From NCBI RefSeq assembly GCF_024256385.1, contig NZ_JAMLFW010000001.1, positions 5,084,001 to 5,148,000 of the forward strand: a DNA stretch of 64,000 nucleotides. Direction: 5' to 3'. Each line of letters opens with the position of its first letter. Within the stretch, counting starts at the first letter, position 1. Positions 60,110 to 64,000 of the stretch are shown in pieces. Under the pieces are notes generated by a model, which was given only the letters and a program-made list of their open reading frames with translations, was not told the DNA's origin and made no database searches. Both the position numbers and the translations under genes were made by a program. This stretch comes from Anatilimnocola floriformis (lineage in GTDB: Bacteria > Planctomycetota > Planctomycetia > Pirellulales > Pirellulaceae).

Positions 60110-60973
60110 CTACGACGGCAGGTTTCTTTTGCGCTCAGCGAGAAATTGTCGCAGGAACTGCGGCGATGACAGTTTTCGCTGCAGATCGCTGGTTAGTTCC
60201 TGTACGAGGGGCGCGCATTCGGCGAGGAGTTCGTCATCGCTCATTTCATTCGCGGCTCCCAGCACGGGCAGGCGTTGTCGCCAGCGGAGATCTTTGAGTA
60301 ACTCGCGGCGGAGGGAATCGACCAGGTCGATGCCGGTCGGCGAGAGAATGCCGATCGAAAGCGAGGTGGAAATCTGCGGCGCGCTGGTGCGATGCCAGTA
60401 GCCGGCGGGAATGTAGAGCCAGTCGCCAGCCGCGAGCGTGCAACGCATGGCCGGCATGATTTCGCGCTCGTAACGCATGTCGGCAGGGATGGTTTCGACG
60501 AGCGGCCAGGGGTTCACCGTGTTCTTCCGCAGCCACCAATCTTTCGTCCCCTCCGTTTGCAGGATGAAGACATCTTCGGCGTCGTAGTGCCAGCCAAAAC
60601 CAGGGCGCTCGGCGGGGGTGCAATAGACGTGCACGTCGATGGGCGCCAGAAACGCCGCTTGAAAATCAGCAGCTATTTTGGCCAGCAGCGGATCATGCCG
60701 ATCGGCGTGGCGGATGCAAAGGGTGTAGCCATCGGCGAGGGCAGTGCGACCGACTTCGGCGCTGTTCACCGCAGCTCCGGGCCAAGGAAGACCTTCGCGG
60801 GTGACGAGCAGATCGAGTTCTGGCTGCGGCAGCAACCGCTCACAGGTGGCAGCGACATCCCACTCGACGACGTTTCGGCAACCGCCGGCGAGAGCAAACG
60901 GGCTGCGGAACATGTTTTCGGCGAGAAAGGTCGCGGCGGGAAGGCTGCCGAGAAGCTGTTGCAAAATCGTCAT
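60110..60973 (-). CDS. JmjC/cupin-type 2-oxoglutarate/Fe(II) oxygenase-like protein
   Basis: A 287-residue protein of the JmjC/cupin superfamily. The iron triad is visible as His129-x-Asp131 (GWHYDAEDVF) and His194 (PAGYWHRTS). In between is a typical beta strand set with FILQTEGTKDWWL. The family includes oxygenases that hydroxylate proteins (for example ribosomal oxygenases such as YcfD/ROXA) and demethylases. The substrate is unknown, but a ribosomal or other protein is plausible. ATG 60973 starts the protein; the region before it is not protein-like. It is divergent from the GlsB-like gene. Confidence 0.82.
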   Translation of the reverse strand: MTILQQLLGSLPAATFLAENMFRSPFALAGGCRNVVEWDVAATCERLLPQPELDLLVTREGLPWPGAAVNSAEVGRTALADGYTLCIRHADRHDPLLAKIAADFQAAFLAPIDVHVYCTPAERPGFGWHYDAEDVFILQTEGTKDWWLRKNTVNPWPLVETIPADMRYEREIMPAMRCTLAAGDWLYIPAGYWHRTSAPQISTSLSIGILSPTGIDLVDSLRRELLKDLRWRQRLPVLGAANEMSDDELLAECAPLVQELTSDLQRKLSSPQFLRQFLAERKRNLPS

Positions 60974-61112
60974 GAGGAACCAGAGCAGAGGCGGTCGTTT
61001 GGCAAGCAACGCGCGCGAGCGTTGCTCACCGCGCGTTGGCCTCATCGTAGCAGGATCCAGAAAACTGCGTGATTTGCCGTACAGAATTCACTGCATAAAA
61101 CCGCAGCAAAAT

Positions 61113-61130
61113 TTGGCACGCTCGTTGCAT
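61113..61130 (+). promoter_or_regulatory. Sigma-54 promoter for the GlsB/YeaQ-like gene
   Basis: TTGGCACG (61113-61120) and TTGCAT (61125-61130) are separated by four bases. GG (61115-61116) and GC (61127-61128) are exactly 10 bases apart, as required at -24/-12. The start would be near 61140, about 60 bases before the ATG. This matches the consensus TTGGCACG-N4-TTGCA almost completely. Confidence 0.78.
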
Positions 61131-61199
61131 TTCTGATCGCCGCGTAGCAGTGACGCTTGTTTTGTCACAGCTGCACAACCCACACGAGGAGAGAAAATC

Positions 61200-61487
61200 A
61201 TGGCAACGCTCGGCACTATCATTTCGTGGATCGTCTTCGGTCTGGTCATCGGTCTCATTGCTCGCATGCTTTATCCAGGCCGCCAGTCGATGGGCTTTTT
61301 CGCCACCATGCTACTCGGCATCGCCGGCTCGCTGGTGGGCGGTTTCATCTCTTGGGCGATGGGCTTCCGGCCAGAAGAAGGAGCGTTTCGCGGCGCGGGC
61401 TGGATCATGTCGATCGTCGGCGCCCTGATCGTCGTTTGGCTGGGACTTGCCGCCTCGACGCGCGGTTCGGCGGGACGCTTGACGTAA
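61200..61487 (+). CDS. GlsB/YeaQ/YmgE-family stress response membrane protein
   Basis: A 95-residue membrane protein with three hydrophobic helices (TIISWIVFGLVIGLIARML, FFATMLLGIAGSLVGGFIS, IMSIVGALIVVWLGLAA) and the glycine pattern of the transglycosylase-associated (YeaQ/GlsB) family, often induced by acid or envelope stress. A strong GAGGAG Shine-Dalgarno site lies 9-10 bases upstream. The 5' region carries a likely sigma-54 promoter, so its expression should depend on an activator protein and respond to a specific signal. After the gene come three hairpins. Confidence 0.9.
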   Translation: MATLGTIISWIVFGLVIGLIARMLYPGRQSMGFFATMLLGIAGSLVGGFISWAMGFRPEEGAFRGAGWIMSIVGALIVVWLGLAASTRGSAGRLT

Positions 61488-61510
61488 GTGTAATGAGCGT
61501 TGGTTTGCAT

Positions 61511-61640
61511 TAGCCACCAGCTTTAGCTGGTGGCTAGATAACTGGTTTGCTGGGCTTCAGCCATGGACCTCCTACGAGGTGGAATGGCTGAAGCCCGCAG
61601 CGTTTTTTGCGCATTACCACCAGCTGAAGCTGGTGGCTAA
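61511..61640. repeat. Three-hairpin palindromic element
   Basis: Three consecutive hairpins lie between the GlsB-like gene and uvrB. The first (61511-61536) is TAGCCACCAGCT/AGCTGGTGGCTA with a two-base loop. The second (61552-61596) has 13-bp arms (GGGCTTCAGCCAT and its complement) around an inner short stem. The third (about 61615-61640) repeats the first unit with small changes. The first and third units share the CCACCAGCT/AGCTGGTGG core. No T run follows the set. It is similar in plan to 36841-36942. Confidence 0.8.
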
Positions 61641-61807
61641 GTTGCTGCGGCAAGACATCAAAAAATGCTGCGTCGAGGCGGCGCTGCAGTTTGCCGCTTC
61701 CCTCTCCTTGTCACCTTCGCCCTTCGTCTCCTATGTTGAGGAATGGCCCGCAGCGAATCGTTGCGGCCATGGCGCGAGTTCAGTGACTATCAGCAGAGGA
61801 CCGCCGC

Positions 61808-63877
61808 GTGGGTTTTCGTATTCATCGTCCCTATGAGCCAGCCGGCGATCAGCCCGCGGCAATCGAAGCCCTGACCGCTGCCATCGAAAAAGGGCAGAAG
61901 TCGCAAGTGCTGATGGGTGTGACCGGCTCGGGCAAGACGTTCACGATGGCCAACGTCATCCAGAACGTGCAACGCCCGACGCTGGTGATCTCGCACAATA
62001 AGACGCTGGCCGCTCAGCTGTACGGCGAGTTCAAGGAGTTCTTTCCGAACAACGCCGTCCACTACTTCGTCAGCTATTACGACTACTACCAGCCGGAAGC
62101 GTACATTCCGCAGCGTGATATCTACATCGAGAAAGACGCCTCGATCAACCAGGAACTCGATCGTCTGCGTCTAGCCACGACGAGCTCGCTCGTTAGCCGC
62201 AAGGACGTGATTATCGTCGCGAGCGTCTCGTGCATTTACGGCTTGGGTTCGCCCAAGGATTACAAGGCGATGATGGTCGGCCTGACCGTCGGCCAGGTGA
62301 TCGATCGCGACGACATGCTAAAGCGGCTCGTCGACATTCAATACGACCGCAACGACATTTCGTTCGAGCGCTGCAAGATCCGCGTCCGCGGTGATTGCGT
62401 CGAAGTCTGGCCGTCGTACGAAGAGTATGCCTATCGCATCGAGTTCTGGGGCGACGAGGTCGAGAAACTCTCGATCATCAATCCGACGAGCGGCGAAACG
62501 CTCGTGCAGCAGCAACAGCTGTTTATTTATCCGGCCAAGCACTTTGTGATGTCGGAAGACCGGATCAAGGCCGCCATCGATTCGATCAAGAGTGAACTCG
62601 ACGAACGGCTGCAACAATTGCGAGAAGCCGGCAAGCTGCTGGAGGCGCAGCGGTTGAGCGCGCGGACGCGATTTGATCTCGAAATGCTGCAGGAAGTTGG
62701 GCATTGCCCGGGCATCGAGAACTACAGCCGGCCCCTCTCCGGTCGGCCGCCGGGTTCGACGCCCGATACGCTCTACGATTTCTTTCCCGAAGACTATTTG
62801 CTAGTCATCGACGAATCGCACGTCACGCTGCCGCAGATCCGCGCGATGTACAACGGCGACCGTGCGCGAAAAATGACGCTCGTCGAGCACGGCTTTCGGT
62901 TGCCGAGCGCGCTCGACAATCGGCCGATGAAATTCGACGAGTGGGAAAAGAAGATCAACCAGATCGTCTACGTTTCGGCGACCCCCAACGAATACGAACT
63001 GCAGTCGACCGGCGGCGAAGTGGTCGAGCAGATCATTCGCCCGACGGGCTTGCTCGATCCGGTCGTCGAAGTGAAACCAGCCCGCGGCCAGGTGCCAGAT
63101 CTGCTCGAGCAAATTCGCGAACGGGTGAAGCTCGGCGAGCGCGTGCTCGTTACCGCCCTCACCAAGCGTCTCGCGGAGGATTTATCGGCGTATCTCGTCG
63201 AACAGAAAGTGCAGTGCAAATGGTTGCACAGCGAACTCGATGCATTTGAACGCGTCGAGCTGCTCCGCGATCTGCGGCTCGGCCATTTCGATTGCCTGGT
63301 CGGTGTGAACCTGCTTCGCGAAGGTCTCGACTTGCCAGAAGTGTCGCTCGTCGCGATTCTCGATGCCGACAAGGAAGGCTTTTTGCGGAGCGAGACGTCG
63401 CTGATTCAAACCATCGGCCGCGCCGCTCGTAACGTGAATGCCAAGGTCATTCTCTATGCCGATAAGATGACCGAATCGATGCGACTCGCCATCGAAGAGA
63501 CCCGCCGCCGGCGTGAGATTCAGGAAGCGTACAACAAAGAGCACGGCATCACGCCCGAAACGGTAAAGAAGAACATTCGTCAGGGCATTGAGGAAGCCGT
63601 CTCGGCCCATCGCATCGCCAACGAAGCTGTCGGCCGGAAGGACGAAACGGAGTATGTCACGCAGGAATATCTCAACGAGCTCGAAGCTGAAATGTACGCG
63701 GCCGCCGAAGCGATGGAGTTCGAACGGGCCGCAATCCTGCGCGATCGGATCACGAAGATGCAGGATTCGATCGGCGAAAAGGTGAGCGACGTGAAAGTCG
63801 ACTCCTATTCGCCCAAAGGCAAGAAACGCGGCGGCGGCAAAGGTCAACGCGTACCTCGGCCGAAGAAGAATGCTTGA
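61808..63877 (+). CDS. uvrB: UvrABC excinuclease subunit B
   Basis: A 689-residue UvrB, the DNA-damage-verifying helicase of nucleotide excision repair. Motifs in order: the P-loop [56 protein letters not shown] (beta-hairpin region), [50 protein letters not shown], and [20 protein letters not shown]. The C-terminal UVR domain ([21 protein letters not shown]) binds UvrC. The start is GTG at 61808 directly at [15 protein letters not shown]. The tail is basic ([18 protein letters not shown]). Confidence 0.98.
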   Translation: MGFRIHRPYEPAGDQPAAIEALTAAIEKGQKSQVLMGVTGSGKTFTMANVIQNVQRPTLVISHNKTLAAQLYGEFKEFFPNNAVHYFVSYYDYYQPEAYIPQRDIYIEKDASINQELDRLRLATTSSLVSRKDVIIVASVSCIYGLGSPKDYKAMMVGLTVGQVIDRDDMLKRLVDIQYDRNDISFERCKIRVRGDCVEVWPSYEEYAYRIEFWGDEVEKLSIINPTSGETLVQQQQLFIYPAKHFVMSEDRIKAAIDSIKSELDERLQQLREAGKLLEAQRLSARTRFDLEMLQEVGHCPGIENYSRPLSGRPPGSTPDTLYDFFPEDYLLVIDESHVTLPQIRAMYNGDRARKMTLVEHGFRLPSALDNRPMKFDEWEKKINQIVYVSATPNEYELQSTGGEVVEQIIRPTGLLDPVVEVKPARGQVPDLLEQIRERVKLGERVLVTALTKRLAEDLSAYLVEQKVQCKWLHSELDAFERVELLRDLRLGHFDCLVGVNLLREGLDLPEVSLVAILDADKEGFLRSETSLIQTIGRAARNVNAKVILYADKMTESMRLAIEETRRRREIQEAYNKEHGITPETVKKNIRQGIEEAVSAHRIANEAVGRKDETEYVTQEYLNELEAEMYAAAEAMEFERAAILRDRITKMQDSIGEKVSDVKVDSYSPKGKKRGGGKGQRVPRPKKNA

Positions 63878-63888
63878 GCTACAGTGCG

Positions 63889-64000
63889 ATGCGAGAAGTA
63901 GAACTGCCGCGCACCGTTCAAAACGAAATCGACGCCGGGAGACTCACGCTCCATTGGGGCGATGGCGTTCCACTCAAGGCATATTTCGAAGGAGCAGATG
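63889..64000 (+). CDS. Start of an unidentified gene (3' truncated)
   Basis: From ATG 63889 the frame stays open to the end of the window, encoding at least 37 residues (MREVELPRTVQNEIDAGRLT, then LHWGDGVPLKAYFEG). It begins 11 bases after uvrB. The composition is protein-like but too short to name. It could also be non-coding DNA that is open by chance. Confidence 0.4.
   Translation, partial: MREVELPRTVQNEIDAGRLTLHWGDGVPLKAYFEGAD

Overview
The window looks like a piece of a Planctomycetota chromosome, most likely from the Pirellulales. The evidence is a DUF1501 gene paired with a gene for a PSD1/planctomycete cytochrome-C-domain protein, an SHD1-domain protein, a Tat-exported Gfo/Idh/MocA oxidoreductase, a secreted sulfatase and sialidase, a formylglycine-enzyme-fold protein, the small basic protein shared by the Planctomycetes/Verrucomicrobia/Chlamydiae group, and many secreted proteins of unknown function. 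The DNA is GC-rich, so long antisense shadow ORFs are common. Many genes use GTG starts and many lack a clear Shine-Dalgarno site. I found no tRNA, rRNA, CRISPR array, insertion sequence or prophage. The region reads as ordinary chromosome with some accessory content.

Layout. 1-5.4 kb: the end of pheT, two small lipoproteins, an FGE-fold protein, then a translationally coupled flippase and GT2 glycosyltransferase pair on the minus strand. 5.6-16.5 kb: plus-strand sialidase, a large SHD1-TPR-trypsin-zinc-finger protein, a GT4 glycosyltransferase, bifunctional PutA, a secreted unknown and a Tat-exported amine oxidase. 16.5-23.3 kb: minus-strand PDZ/LRR protein, small unknowns and the PSD1/DUF1501 pair. 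23.4-30.9 kb: a divergent ROK regulator, a DUF481 outer-membrane protein, a UGT-type glycosyltransferase, a Gfo/Idh/MocA oxidoreductase and a coupled XdhC-MocA pair for molybdenum cofactor handling. 30.9-36 kb: a zinc-ribbon unknown, purH, an HExxH metallopeptidase candidate and orphan genes. 36.2-39.6 kb: the ribosomal alpha operon in the order rpmJ-rpsM-rpsK-rpoA-rplQ, without rpsD, plus the small basic protein gene. 39.9-51 kb: a glycine-rich secreted protein, PAP2 phosphatase, formate-dehydrogenase-like molybdoenzyme, trpE, apbE, an APH-type kinase, sulfatase and nucleotidyltransferase. 51-54.3 kb: a 1037-residue hybrid histidine kinase. 54.7-59.1 kb: a compact five-gene cluster of exported or membrane proteins, three of its four junctions tight or overlapping. 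59.1-64 kb: a Uma2 nuclease-fold protein, DUF4870, a JmjC/cupin oxygenase, a GlsB/YeaQ stress protein and uvrB.

The signals I rate highest are these. The hybrid kinase starts with a three-helix sensor that lines up with the plant ethylene-receptor domain but lacks the copper-binding cysteine. A near-perfect sigma-54 promoter lies in front of the GlsB-like gene. One secreted protein fuses SHD1, TPR, a trypsin-like protease and DnaJ-type zinc-finger motifs. Multi-hairpin palindromic elements recur between genes, one of them inside the alpha operon between rpoA and rplQ. rpmJ (37 residues) was recovered by direct reading.
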